This document shows positions 28,324 through 36,655 of a stretch of DNA of 64,000 bases, piece after piece. The notes under the pieces are model-generated. The model searched no databases, had not been told where the DNA came from, and saw only the letters and a program-made list of their open reading frames with translations. The position numbers and the translations under genes were made by a program. This DNA is from Palleronia pelagia (GTDB taxonomy: Bacteria; Pseudomonadota; Alphaproteobacteria; Rhodobacterales; Rhodobacteraceae), in NCBI RefSeq assembly GCF_900110115.1, contig NZ_FOCM01000009.1:62132-126131 (forward strand). Direction: 5' to 3'. Positions within the stretch are counted from its first letter, which is position 1. Every line of letters starts with the position of its first letter.

Positions 28324-29058
28324 TCAGAAGGGAAGGATGATGTCTGCGATCTGCTGGCCATAGCGCGGCTGTTGCACATCGGTGATCTGGCCGCGGCCGC
28401 CATAGGAAATACGGGCTGCGGCGATCTTGTCGTAGGTAATCTCGTTCTGGCGGGCGATGTCCTCGGGGCGGACGAAGCCGGAAACGATCAGTTCGCGGAT
28501 CTCGAAATTGACGCGCACCTCCTGACGACCCTCGATGGCGAGCGTGCCATTCGAAAGGACATCAGTGACGGTGGCCGCGACGCGCAGCGTCAGGCGTTCG
28601 TTGCGGCGCACCGATCCGTCGCCGCCCGAGGACGACCCCGAGCTGGCCGAAACGGCATCGGCCATGGTTGCGCCCTCGGGCAGGTTCTCGTCGATACGCT
28701 GGGGCAGGCCCAGAAAGGACGGGATCCCCATGGATTCGTTGGCCGAGCGCGAGCGGGCGGTCGAATTCGAGATCTCGGCCCGATCGTCGATCTCGATCAC
28801 GACCGTCAGGATGTCGCCACGCGTCTCGGCACGACGGTTGCCGAGAAGCGACCCGCGATCCCCGCTCCAGAGCGAGGCTTGATCCACGGGGCGGTTCGGC
28901 TCGAGCCGGACGGGCAGACCGGGACTGCGCATGGCCGCGAGTTCGGGACTCTCGGACACGGGCGTGAGATCGGGCGCCTGGCCGAGATGGCCGAGCCGAC
29001 CGCAGCCCGCGAGCCCCATGGCAAGAGTGCAGATGGCAAGAAGGGTGAGACGTGTCAC
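28324..29058 (-). CDS. flgH: FlgH, flagellar L-ring lipoprotein
   Basis: A 244-residue outer-membrane lipoprotein with the lipobox LAGC near residue 19. It forms the L ring. Typical stretches are SLWSGDRGSLLGNRRAETRG, GDILTVVIEIDDRAEISN and ISGFVRPEDI-like LIVSGFVRPEDIARQNEI. The GTG start overlaps the flgA stop. FlgI, the P-ring partner, is not in the window. Confidence 0.95.
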   Translation of the reverse strand: MTRLTLLAICTLAMGLAGCGRLGHLGQAPDLTPVSESPELAAMRSPGLPVRLEPNRPVDQASLWSGDRGSLLGNRRAETRGDILTVVIEIDDRAEISNSTARSRSANESMGIPSFLGLPQRIDENLPEGATMADAVSASSGSSSGGDGSVRRNERLTLRVAATVTDVLSNGTLAIEGRQEVRVNFEIRELIVSGFVRPEDIARQNEITYDKIAAARISYGGRGQITDVQQPRYGQQIADIILPF

Positions 29059-29480
29059 TGGAAGGCCCCCGTAACCAGGAGTTGACCATCGGACTGCACC
29101 ACCGCCGAGACGATGCTGCGCGAAGAGAGGTTCATGACGCGGAGCCGGTCGCCAACGCCGGCGCGGTCCAAGGCGCGGGCCTCTGCCATGATGGTGATCG
29201 CGCCGTTCGAGTAGGTCAGGTTCACGATCTGGTTCCGCTCGACGATTGCGGGCGCGCCGAGGTCATTTGCCCGGATCGGACGCCCGGCATAGAGCGTGAC
29301 GCGCGCCTCCTGGCCGATGGCCTGGTCCGGATCGGTCAACGCGCCGGGCCGGTCGCCCGGGACCAGGGCCAGGTCGGACGGTGCGAGAACCGTCTGCGCG
29401 CGGATCGTGTGGGCGGCGACCAGCGTGTCGGCGGCGGTTGGCGAAGCTAGGGCCAGCGAGAGAGCGATGGCGCGGATCAT
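29055..29480 (-). CDS. flgA: FlgA, P-ring assembly chaperone
   Basis: A 141-residue periplasmic protein with a short signal (IALSLALASPTAA). The SAF-type domain reads IRAQTVLAPSDLALVPGDRP, QAIGQEARVTLYAGRPIRAN and LRVMNLSSRSIVSAVVQSDG. It overlaps both flgH and flgG by 4 nt. Shorter than enterobacterial FlgA because the N-terminal domain is missing, as is usual in Rhodobacteraceae. Confidence 0.9.
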   Translation of the reverse strand: MIRAIALSLALASPTAADTLVAAHTIRAQTVLAPSDLALVPGDRPGALTDPDQAIGQEARVTLYAGRPIRANDLGAPAIVERNQIVNLTYSNGAITIMAEARALDRAGVGDRLRVMNLSSRSIVSAVVQSDGQLLVTGAFQ

Positions 29481-30262
29481 CGGATCTGCGTCGTTGCGCC
29501 GAGCATCTGGTCGGCGGCGGTGATGACCTTGGCGTTCAATTCGTATCCACGCTGCGCCTCGATCAGCTGGGTGATCTGGCGGACGGCATCGACCGAACTG
29601 TCTTCGAGATAACCCTGTCGAAGGGTCCCGAGGCCATCGGTGCCAGGATTCGATACCAGGGCCGGACCCGATGCGGGGCTTTCCACGAAGAGGTTCGATC
29701 CGATGGCTTCCAGCCCTTTCACGTTGCTGAAGCCCGAGAGGGTCAGCTGGCCCAGAAGCTGCGGTTCGACCTGGTCGCGGAAATCGGCATAGACCTCGCC
29801 CGCGGAATTGATGGAGATCGACACCGCGTCAGCAGGGATGGTGATATCGGGCGCGACCGCGTGTCCGTCGGACGTGACGATCAGCCCGTCGGCACTGCGT
29901 TTGAGCGCGCCATCGCGGGTATAGGCGGACTGGCCGGACGGCAGCGTGACTTCCAGAAATCCGGCGCCCTCGATGGCCACGTCCAAATCGCCGCCGGTCT
30001 GGATCAATGCACCCTGCGCGACGGTCACCGACACGGCGGCGGGACGTACGCCCAGCCCCAGCTGCACGCCAGTGGGCAGCTGCGTGCCTGTGGTGGCGTT
30101 GATCGTGCCCGGCCGCGCCATCTGCTGGTAGTGCAGGTCGGCGAACTCGGCGCGGCGGGCGTTGTAGCCTGTGGTGCTCATGTTGGACAGGTTTTGCGAG
30201 ATCACCTCGACCCGCATCTGCTGAGCCGACATGCCCGTGGCTGCAATGGAAAGAGCGCGCAT
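29477..30262 (-). CDS. flgG: FlgG, distal rod protein
   Basis: A 261-residue rod protein. The N-terminal rod motif (MSAQQMRVEVISQNLSNMST) and C-terminal motif (SVDAVRQITQLIEAQRGYEL) are diagnostic, and the central D1 domain (IEGAGFLEVTLPSGQSAYTR) is typical. It starts 11 nt after flgF. Confidence 0.95.
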   Translation of the reverse strand: MRALSIAATGMSAQQMRVEVISQNLSNMSTTGYNARRAEFADLHYQQMARPGTINATTGTQLPTGVQLGLGVRPAAVSVTVAQGALIQTGGDLDVAIEGAGFLEVTLPSGQSAYTRDGALKRSADGLIVTSDGHAVAPDITIPADAVSISINSAGEVYADFRDQVEPQLLGQLTLSGFSNVKGLEAIGSNLFVESPASGPALVSNPGTDGLGTLRQGYLEDSSVDAVRQITQLIEAQRGYELNAKVITAADQMLGATTQIR

Positions 30263-30273
30263 GGAAAATCTCC

Positions 30274-30993
30274 TTACGGACGGCCGAGGGTGGACAGGAC
30301 ATTGCGAATGCGCCCGTGTTCTTCCTCGAGGAAGGACTGGCCCAGTTCATAGGCGCGCTGCACCTCGATCATGCGGGCCATCTGCGAGATCGGGTCGACG
30401 TTCGAGCCTTCGAGAAAGCCTTGCAGGATCACGCCGTTCTCGACCGGTTCGGGCGGGTTCCGGAGGGTGAATAAGACGCCCTCGCGGCGGACAAGGTCGG
30501 TGTCGTCGGCCGGGCGCCACAGACCGATCTGCGACAGCGGGCGACCATCGGCGCTGAGCGTGCCGTCGGCGGCGACCGACAGCGATTGCGCGTCGGGCGG
30601 GATGAAGATGGGCGCGCCGCCCGCATCGAGCACGCGCAGCCCGTCGGAGGTTACAAGCTCACCGGTGTCAGATGGGGTGAAGCTGCCTGCGCGGGTCAGC
30701 GCGTCGCCCTCGGGCGTCTCGATCAGGAAGAACCCGTCACCCTGGATCGCGAAATCGAAGGTGCCGCCGGTCTGTTCCACGCCGCCCTGCATCGACGATG
30801 CGAAGCGCGCGTTCCCTGCGGCCATGGACAGCGACGGCGCGGTGCCGTCCAGGGCGCTGATGTATTCCGAGAAGACCATGTTCTCGGACCGGAACCCGCC
30901 GGTCGAGGCGTTGGCGATATTGTTGGCGATGATCTGCATCTCGCGCATGAGCGAAGAATGCCGCGTCAGCGTCGTGTAACCCGCGTTCTCCAT
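30274..30993 (-). CDS. flgF: FlgF, proximal rod protein
   Basis: A 239-residue rod protein. It has the N-terminal motif MREMQIIANNIANASTGGFR, the D1 motif FDFAIQGDGFFLIETPEGDA and the C-terminal motif ISQMARMIEVQRAYELGQ. It lies before flgG and 3 nt after fliQ within the leftward rod operon. Confidence 0.94.
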   Translation of the reverse strand: MENAGYTTLTRHSSLMREMQIIANNIANASTGGFRSENMVFSEYISALDGTAPSLSMAAGNARFASSMQGGVEQTGGTFDFAIQGDGFFLIETPEGDALTRAGSFTPSDTGELVTSDGLRVLDAGGAPIFIPPDAQSLSVAADGTLSADGRPLSQIGLWRPADDTDLVRREGVLFTLRNPPEPVENGVILQGFLEGSNVDPISQMARMIEVQRAYELGQSFLEEEHGRIRNVLSTLGRP

Positions 30994-30996
30994 GGT

Positions 30997-31263
30997 TCAG
31001 CTCCCGACGATGAGCGGCACCACGGTGCCGTCGAAATAGGAAACGAGCGACTGGGTCATGAAGCCCATGGTCGCCCAGAAGACACCCACGATGGCCAGCA
31101 GCTTGGGCACGAAGGTGAGGGTCATTTCCTGCACCGAGGTCAGGGCCTGGAAGAGCCCGACCGTCAGACCCGCGGCCAGCGCCACGGCGAGGATCGGGGT
31201 CGAGATTTCGACGGCGACCCACATGCCCTGGCGCAAGGTGTCGTAAAAGATCAGGTCGGTCAT
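30997..31263 (-). CDS. fliQ: FliQ, flagellar export gate protein
   Basis: An 88-residue protein with two membrane hairpin helices (ILAVALAAGLTVGLFQAL and LLAIVGVFWATMGFMTQSL) around the conserved SVQEMTLTFVPKL loop. It joins FliP and FliR, which are encoded elsewhere in the window. The fliE stop is 3 nt upstream. Confidence 0.95.
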   Translation of the reverse strand: MTDLIFYDTLRQGMWVAVEISTPILAVALAAGLTVGLFQALTSVQEMTLTFVPKLLAIVGVFWATMGFMTQSLVSYFDGTVVPLIVGS

Positions 31264-31266
31264 GGG

Positions 31267-31545
31267 TCAGACCGGCATCCGCAGGATTTCCTGGTAGGCC
31301 TCGACGACCTTGTCGCGCACGGCCACGGCCGTCTCGACGGCGAAGCGGGTCTCGGCCATTTTCTGGACCAGCGTGTGGGTGTCGGTCCCGCCCGTCAGGG
31401 CCGAGGTTCCCGCCGCCTCGGCCTGACCAAGCGTGGCGGCGAAGTCGCCGGCCAGCCGTCCCGCGGCGGCAACGCTGGGATCGGGTGCAGTGGCGGGCCG
31501 GGTCGCGGCATAGCCGCGGGCGGCAAAGGCGGCATTCATGTCCAT
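31267..31545 (-). CDS. fliE: FliE, MS-ring/rod junction protein
   Basis: A 92-residue protein. The C-terminal helix (FAVETAVAVRDKVVEAYQEI) followed by LRMPV is the FliE signature. It connects the MS ring with the rod. A second ATG two codons later could be the true start. It lies between flgC and fliQ. Confidence 0.92.
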   Translation of the reverse strand: MDMNAAFAARGYAATRPATAPDPSVAAAGRLAGDFAATLGQAEAAGTSALTGGTDTHTLVQKMAETRFAVETAVAVRDKVVEAYQEILRMPV

Positions 31546-31578
31546 TCTGGACCTCCTGGATCGGGGTGGTTGGAAGGG

Positions 31579-31959
31579 TTAGCGGCGCAGAAGCTCCAGC
31601 AGGCCGTCGGTCATCTTGCGGGCCTGGTCGAACATCCGGAGATTGGCCTCGTATGAGCGCTGTGCCTCGCGCGCGTCGGCGATCTCGATCACCAGGTCGA
31701 CGCTGGATCCGTCGTAGTGCCCGGTTTCATCGGCCATGGGATGGTCGGGATCGTAGACGCGCGGCAGCTCGGCCTGGCTGAGTGACAGGCGCCCGGCCTC
31801 GACCCCGCCGCCATCCACCATCTCGCGGAAGGGAATGGTCTTGCGGCGGTAGCCGGGCGTGTCGGCATTGGCGATATTTTCAGACGTGTGGCGCAGACGT
31901 TCGGCCTGGGCCTGCATGCCGCTGGAAGCGACGGAAAGGGTGCGCAGGATATCGGTCAT
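31579..31959 (-). CDS. flgC: FlgC, proximal rod protein
   Basis: A 126-residue rod protein with the N-terminal motif LSVASSGMQAQAERLRHTSE followed by NIANADTPGYRRK and a C-terminal VIEIADAREAQRSYEANLRM. It lies 18 nt after flgB. Confidence 0.95.
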   Translation of the reverse strand: MTDILRTLSVASSGMQAQAERLRHTSENIANADTPGYRRKTIPFREMVDGGGVEAGRLSLSQAELPRVYDPDHPMADETGHYDGSSVDLVIEIADAREAQRSYEANLRMFDQARKMTDGLLELLRR

Positions 31960-31977
31960 GGCGATCGGGTCCCCTCT

Positions 31978-32358
31978 TTAGCGGCGGCCCAGCGTGGCGC
32001 CGAGGATCTGGCGCGCGCTGGAATAGATCGACAGGGCGGTGTCGTGTTCAGCCTTGGCGGCGGTGGCGTGCATCATCTCGGTCTCGAGCGAGACGGTGTT
32101 CCCGTTAGGCGATGCCGCCGACGCACGCGGCGTTGCACGGGTTGCGCCGATCCCGCCATCGGTCGGCGGAAGGTGGCCGGGACGGGTGCGCCGAAGCGGG
32201 GTCACAGGCTCGCGCAGCGTGTCGGCGAAGCTGCCGATGCCCTGGGCGCGGTAGCCCGGCGTGTCGGCATTTGCGACGTTGCGCGCGATCTGAGCCTGGC
32301 GCGCCGCGGCGTGGCGGGCCGCATCGTGCACCATCTTCATCAGGCCGTTTCCGTCCAT
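31978..32358 (-). CDS. flgB: FlgB, proximal rod protein
   Basis: A 126-residue protein with RQAQIARNVANADTPGYRAQ near the N-terminus and a C-terminal rod helix (ATAAKAEHDTALSIYSSARQ). The ATG at 32358 (MDGNGLMKM) is chosen; a longer frame upstream gives unrelated basic residues. It is the first gene of the leftward flgB-flgC-fliE-fliQ-flgF-flgG-flgA-flgH-fliL-like operon, divergent from fliI, so the 86-nt gap should hold both promoters. Confidence 0.92.
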   Translation of the reverse strand: MDGNGLMKMVHDAARHAAARQAQIARNVANADTPGYRAQGIGSFADTLREPVTPLRRTRPGHLPPTDGGIGATRATPRASAASPNGNTVSLETEMMHATAAKAEHDTALSIYSSARQILGATLGRR

Positions 32359-32444
32359 GCCCGAACCCTTTCTGTCTCGGATGAAACGAAGGTTTAACGG
32401 CGATTCGTTTAGAAACCGTTTCGCCACACCGAAGGGAGCGAACG

Positions 32445-33791
32445 ATGGACCAGGCAGGATTCGAGAACGTCGCGGCGGCGTTGGACGAGGTTCGGATCAG
32501 CCGCGCCGTGGGGCGGGTGACCGGCCTGGGCGGCGGGCTGATCCAGGTGGGCGGCCTGTCGCGCGTGGCGCGATTGGGCGACCGGGTGACCTGCCGGATG
32601 GCAGGCGGTGCGTCCCTCGCGGGCGAGGTCGTCGGGCTGGAGCGTGATGCCGTGTCGGTTTTGCCCGACGGGGGCGCCGCCGGTTGTGCCATCGGGGACG
32701 CGGCGCTTCATGGCGGGGCGGCGAAGCTGGCGCCCGGCGACCACTGGATGGGCCGCGTGATCGACCCGCTGGGGCGTCCTTTGGACGGGCGCCCGCTGCT
32801 GCCGGGTCGCGCCCCTCGGCTGGTCGAGGGTCCCGCGCCGTCGCCGACGCAGCGCAGGGGGCTGGGCGCACGGTTGTCCACCGGGTTCTGCGCGTTCAAC
32901 ACGCTGCTGCCCATCGTGCGCGGGCAGCGCATGGGCGTGTTCGCGGGCGCCGGTGTCGGCAAATCCACCCTTCTGGCCGGACTGGCGCGCAAGGTCGATG
33001 CCGATGTCGTGGTGATCGCCATGGTGGGCGAACGGGGGCGTGAGCTGCGCGACTTCGTGGCAAACGTCCTGGGACCCGAGGGGCTGTCGCGCGCGGTGAT
33101 CGTCGCGGCCACGTCCGACACGGCGGCGGCGCTGCGGCGGCGCTGCGCGCCCGCCGCCATGGCGGTGGCCGAGCATTTCCGCGACGCGGGCAAGCAGGTG
33201 CTGCTGCTGTGCGATTCGGTCACCCGGTTCGCCGAGGCGCACCGCGAGATCGCGCTGGCGCAGGGCGAGCCGGCATCGCTGTCTGGCTTTCCGCCGTCGA
33301 TGGTGGCCCGGATCACCGGGCTGTGCGAGCGGGCCGGGCCGGGCATCGACGGGACGGGCGACATCACCGCGATCTTCACCGTCCTCGTGGCGGGGTCGGA
33401 CATGGACGGGCCGGTCGCCGATACGTTGCGCGGCGTGCTGGACGGGCACGTGGTGCTGGACCGGTCGATCGCCGAGCGCGGACGGTTCCCGGCGGTGGAC
33501 CTGTTGCGGTCCGTGTCGCGGGCCCTGCCCGGGGCGGCGAGCGAGCAGGAAAACACGCTGATCACCGAGGCGCGGCGCCTGATCGGGGCCTACGAGAGGT
33601 CCGAGATGATGATCCAGGCGGGGCTCTATTCCACGGGCAGCGACCGCACCGTAGACGCCGCGATCCAGGCCTGGCCGCGGCTGGATGCATTCCTGGGCAA
33701 GTCCGAGCCGCGCGATATCCGTGACAGTTTCAAGGGATTGGCGCGGTGCCTGTCGGGGCGGAATGAGCCGGGAGACCAGACACCTGCGTAG
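32445..33791 (+). CDS. fliI: FliI, flagellar export ATPase
   Basis: A 448-residue F1-beta-like ATPase that energises export. It has the Walker A motif GVFAGAGVGKSTLLAGLARK near residues 164-183, VVVIAMVGERGRELRDFV, and the Walker B region QVLLLCDSVTRFAEAHREIA. A GAAGGGAG ribosome site lies before the ATG. It stands alone, between the divergent flgB operon and a convergent DUF1217-type gene. Confidence 0.96.
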   Translation: MDQAGFENVAAALDEVRISRAVGRVTGLGGGLIQVGGLSRVARLGDRVTCRMAGGASLAGEVVGLERDAVSVLPDGGAAGCAIGDAALHGGAAKLAPGDHWMGRVIDPLGRPLDGRPLLPGRAPRLVEGPAPSPTQRRGLGARLSTGFCAFNTLLPIVRGQRMGVFAGAGVGKSTLLAGLARKVDADVVVIAMVGERGRELRDFVANVLGPEGLSRAVIVAATSDTAAALRRRCAPAAMAVAEHFRDAGKQVLLLCDSVTRFAEAHREIALAQGEPASLSGFPPSMVARITGLCERAGPGIDGTGDITAIFTVLVAGSDMDGPVADTLRGVLDGHVVLDRSIAERGRFPAVDLLRSVSRALPGAASEQENTLITEARRLIGAYERSEMMIQAGLYSTGSDRTVDAAIQAWPRLDAFLGKSEPRDIRDSFKGLARCLSGRNEPGDQTPA

Positions 33792-33928
33792 TGCGGGAGG
33801 ACGGTCCGATCCCCGAGGTGCGGCGGCGCTTTGCACGCGCCCGTAGCGAGATTCCCGATGAACGGTGGCAGCTCAGCACATTCGGTCGATCTGTCGCGCC
33901 GGATGGGCGACCAGCGGGTGACGCCGTC

Positions 33929-34738
33929 TCAGAAGCCCTGCGAGCCGTTCGTCAGAAGGGTCAGCGCCGTACTGGCCGGCGTTGCAGGCCCTGACAGGCC
34001 ATTGGCCACCTGGGCGCGGACGAGGAACAGGCGGCGCAGCTCTTCCTGCCGCTCGGGATCGGCGAAATCCGCGATCTCGGAGACGCCGAATGCGGATTGC
34101 GCCTTGGCGCGGAAGCCCTCCAGCTGACGGTCGAGGTCAAGCGCGCCGAAGCTTTGCGGCAGGCCCAGTGCCGTTTCGAAGACCTGCCGCAACGGCTTGT
34201 TGGCCATCACGTTGAACCAGGTCGCGTCCGGGCTGGCACCCTTGTCGATGATCTGGCCCAGTTCACGCTCCAGCCCCATGGCCAGTCGCATGGTCTGGTC
34301 CTGCTCGCCGACCGCGATCTCGAACTGGCGGGTGGTGTAGGCCTCGACGATGCGGTCGGCGAACCCGGGGAGCCCGACCCGTGGCCCGAGCACATCGCCG
34401 AAGCCGAACGCCTTGGCCATCGTCTCGTAGCGCTTGTCGGCGAGGCGGGAGGTGAGCGCCTCGGGGTCGGCAGTGTTGGAAGACAGTACCTTCTGGATCA
34501 GAAACTTGTTGTTGATGTCCTCGTCCAGGCCAAAGGCACCCAGCGTCACCTGTAGCAGCTGGTAGTCTTTCACCAACGCTTCGGCGCTGGTGATGCCGGC
34601 GATGCGGTCGCGGAACGCGTCGACATTGCGCTGAACCGACGCGCTTTGCTGGAAGGTCTCGAGCTGTCGCTCGCGGGTCCGTTCGAGAAACGCGTAGCCG
34701 GCCGCGCCAGAGAACGGGACGAGGGGCTGAAAGGTCAC
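33929..34738 (-). CDS. DUF1217-type flagellar protein
   Basis: A 269-residue soluble helical protein. It starts FQPLVPFSGAAGYAFLERTR and has repeated helix patterns (VDAFRDRIAGITSAEALVKD, LGAFGLDEDINNKFLIQKVL) characteristic of the DUF1217 family, which is found with flagellar genes of alphaproteobacteria. The function is unknown. Its ATG overlaps the flbT stop by 4 nt, so it is probably translated with the flagellin regulators. Confidence 0.85.
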   Translation of the reverse strand: MTFQPLVPFSGAAGYAFLERTRERQLETFQQSASVQRNVDAFRDRIAGITSAEALVKDYQLLQVTLGAFGLDEDINNKFLIQKVLSSNTADPEALTSRLADKRYETMAKAFGFGDVLGPRVGLPGFADRIVEAYTTRQFEIAVGEQDQTMRLAMGLERELGQIIDKGASPDATWFNVMANKPLRQVFETALGLPQSFGALDLDRQLEGFRAKAQSAFGVSEIADFADPERQEELRRLFLVRAQVANGLSGPATPASTALTLLTNGSQGF

Positions 34739-35139
34739 GGCCGCGGCCTCTTGAGCAGCGCGTCCTCGCGCGGGATGAGCCTCCTGAGCGATTTCAGAAG
34801 ACCGTAGGCCTGGCCCTTGAGCAGCGCCGTCTTGGCCTCGGCCAGGGTCGCCTGGCTGTCGCGATCGGTCATGGCGCGGCTGAGTTGATCCAGCCCGCGC
34901 GAGATGTCGTCCCGCAGGTCGTCGAGCCCCGCATCACCCGACAGGAGCAGCTGCGCCATGTAGGCGAGGCGGCGTACCGGCGTCTTGGTTTCGGTCGGAT
35001 GGATCGCGTCGCGCAGGCGCAGGATGTTGGCGCCGGGCGTCACGATGTTGAGCCGCGATCGCCGGTTACCATTCTCGATGACGGCGCCATTGATCAGGAC
35101 GCGCTCGTTCGGCCCCAGCTTCAGAACCAGCCCGGTCAT
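34735..35139 (-). CDS. flbT: FlbT, flagellin mRNA regulator
   Basis: A 134-residue protein starting MTGLVLKLGPNERVLINGAV, as FlbT proteins do. In Caulobacter FlbT binds the 5' leader of flagellin mRNA and promotes its decay until the hook is complete. The ATG overlaps the flaF stop by 4-5 nt. Gene order fliC-flaF-flbT is conserved in alphaproteobacteria. Confidence 0.94.
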   Translation of the reverse strand: MTGLVLKLGPNERVLINGAVIENGNRRSRLNIVTPGANILRLRDAIHPTETKTPVRRLAYMAQLLLSGDAGLDDLRDDISRGLDQLSRAMTDRDSQATLAEAKTALLKGQAYGLLKSLRRLIPREDALLKRPRP

Positions 35140-35501
35140 GTGGCCCGCGCCCGGTCGCCCCGGAGCCCCCGCATGATCGACGTATTGATGTCGACCAGCA
35201 CGTCCACGTCGCCGCCCCCCGTCAGCACCTTGGAGGAATGCTGCGCGGTGAACTCCGCGAGGTAGAAGATCTGCGCCCGCAATTCCGTGGGAAGCTGGTT
35301 CCCGATGCCCGCCACGTCCGAGGCGAGGATCGACCAGAGTTCGCGGTTGCGGTGGATGGCACGCGCCTTGTCGTGGATGGTTTCCGCGCTTCGGAGAGCC
35401 GATGTGACGCGGGCGAAGGTGTCGTATTCCTGTCCGGTTGCCGTGCGGGTCGGTCCGGACCGCGCGGCATAGGCATTCTGGGCGAGCAACGAAGTATTCA
35501 C
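35136..35501 (-). CDS. flaF: FlaF, flagellin synthesis regulator
   Basis: A 121-residue protein. TGQEYDTFARVTSALRSAET and NRELWSILASDVAGIGNQLP are typical of FlaF, which acts with FlbT and binds flagellin as a secretion chaperone. The start is GTG at 35501, after an AAGGA ribosome site. It lies 107 nt downstream of the flagellin gene, beyond its terminator. Confidence 0.92.
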   Translation of the reverse strand: MNTSLLAQNAYAARSGPTRTATGQEYDTFARVTSALRSAETIHDKARAIHRNRELWSILASDVAGIGNQLPTELRAQIFYLAEFTAQHSSKVLTGGGDVDVLVDINTSIMRGLRGDRARAT

Positions 35502-35558
35502 GTCTTGTCCTTCTCGAGACGGGCATGGTCGAGGCCATGGGAAAATTCAGACGGAAAT

Positions 35559-35601
35559 CCGGGGCGCGAGGGCGGACGAGGTCCGCGATCCCGCGCCCCG
35601 G
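35559..35601 (-). terminator. Strong intrinsic terminator after the flagellin gene
   Basis: A long stem pairs CCGGGGCGCG with CGCGCCCCGG; inside it GCGGAC pairs with GTCCGC around a three-base loop. It starts eight bases after the flagellin stop codon and is followed by ATTTCC on the minus strand. It should give a discrete, stable flagellin mRNA, with flaF read at lower level or from its own promoter. Confidence 0.8.
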
Positions 35602-35608
35602 GGTCAGC

Positions 35609-36454
35609 TTACCGGAACAGCGACAGGAGCTGCTGCGGCGCCTGGTTGGCGATGGACAGCGACTGGGTGCCCAGCTGCTGTTGCACCTGCAGCGCCTGCA
35701 GGCGGGCCGAGGATTCCTCCATGTCGGCATCCACCAGCGAGCCGATGCCCGACTTCAGCGCGTCCGTCAGCTTGCCGACGAATTCGCTTTGGTTCGAGAT
35801 ACGGTCCGCCGATGCACCCAGCGCAGCCGCGCCGTCGATGGCGGTCTGCAGGAAGGTCTCGATCTCCCCCAGGGCCGTGGCGGCCGTGGCGCTGTCGGTG
35901 ATCGCGGTCAGGTTGGTGGCCAGATCGAGGTTCGCCTCGAAATCGACCGTCGCCACCGAGAAGGTGGTGGTGGTCGGTGCGCCCGAGCCCACGCGGTCAA
36001 GCGAGGCAAGGACCGTCAGGCCGGTGGCGCCGGCGCCGTCCACGTCGGTGGCCAGCAGGTTGGCGCCGTTGAACTGGGCGCCGCCGATGATCGACGACAC
36101 AAGCGCCGAACGTTCGTCGATATCCGCCTGGATCTTGGCGAAATCGACGTTCTCGGAGGTGCCGGAGACGATCACCTCTTTCATATCCTTCAGGATATCG
36201 GTGATCTGCTCGGCCGAGGCCGAAGCCACGGCGACGGTGGATTCGCTCAGCGACAGCGACTTCGAGATCGCCTTGAAGCCGCTGACATCGGATTCCATCG
36301 TCTTGGAAATGGCCCAGATCGCCGAGTTGTCCTTGGCGGTTGCCACGGCCTTGCCGGTCGAGATCTGGGACTGCACTTCGCCCAGGTTCTTGTTGATGCC
36401 CTTCAGGGTTTGCAGCGCGACCATGGCGCTGTTGTTGGTCAGAATGCTGGACAT
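35609..36454 (-). CDS. fliC: Flagellin
   Basis: A 281-residue filament protein. It starts SSILTNNSAMVALQTLKGIN followed by NLGEVQSQISTGKAVATAKDN, and ends SSARLQALQVQQQLGTQSLS plus IANQAPQQLLSLFR, the conserved D0/D1 ends. The variable middle is short, as in other alphaproteobacterial flagellins. AGGAAAGCG lies before the ATG at 36454. A stem-loop sits in the leader, and a strong terminator follows. Confidence 0.95.
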   Translation of the reverse strand: MSSILTNNSAMVALQTLKGINKNLGEVQSQISTGKAVATAKDNSAIWAISKTMESDVSGFKAISKSLSLSESTVAVASASAEQITDILKDMKEVIVSGTSENVDFAKIQADIDERSALVSSIIGGAQFNGANLLATDVDGAGATGLTVLASLDRVGSGAPTTTTFSVATVDFEANLDLATNLTAITDSATAATALGEIETFLQTAIDGAAALGASADRISNQSEFVGKLTDALKSGIGSLVDADMEESSARLQALQVQQQLGTQSLSIANQAPQQLLSLFR

Positions 36455-36469
36455 TCGCTTTCCTCGGAT

Positions 36470-36492
36470 TTGGGGACGCTTTTGCGCCCCAA
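36470..36492 (-). promoter_or_regulatory. Stem-loop in the flagellin mRNA leader
   Basis: TTGGGG and CCCCAA form the outer stem, and CGC/GCG the inner stem around a four-base loop. It lies 15 nt upstream of the flagellin ATG, just before the ribosome site. In Caulobacter FlbT acts on the leader of fljK mRNA, and flbT/flaF are the next genes here, so this is a reasonable candidate target. Confidence 0.5.
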
Positions 36493-36655
36493 TGTCGTGT
36501 TGGCCCGCGCGTCGCGCGCGGGGCCGGGTGAAACGCCATTCTGACGGGGGCGGCCCGCGTTCCGGCCCGCCTGTCCTGCTGGACATGGCGACAAGATCGG
36601 CCGGAAGGGCTAAGGAAACGCTAATCCCGCAGGGGGCTTTGCGCCGGATTTGAGA

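Noticed and set aside
33791..33994. Plus-strand frame of 67 codons after fliI
   Set aside because: It overlaps the 3' end of the DUF1217-type gene on the other strand, is very Arg-rich and resembles no family.
36580..36610. Possible flagellar sigma-28 promoter for flagellin (GCCGATCT on the minus strand)
   Set aside because: The -10-like element is close to consensus, but the best -35-like match (TAGCGTTT) has the wrong spacing.
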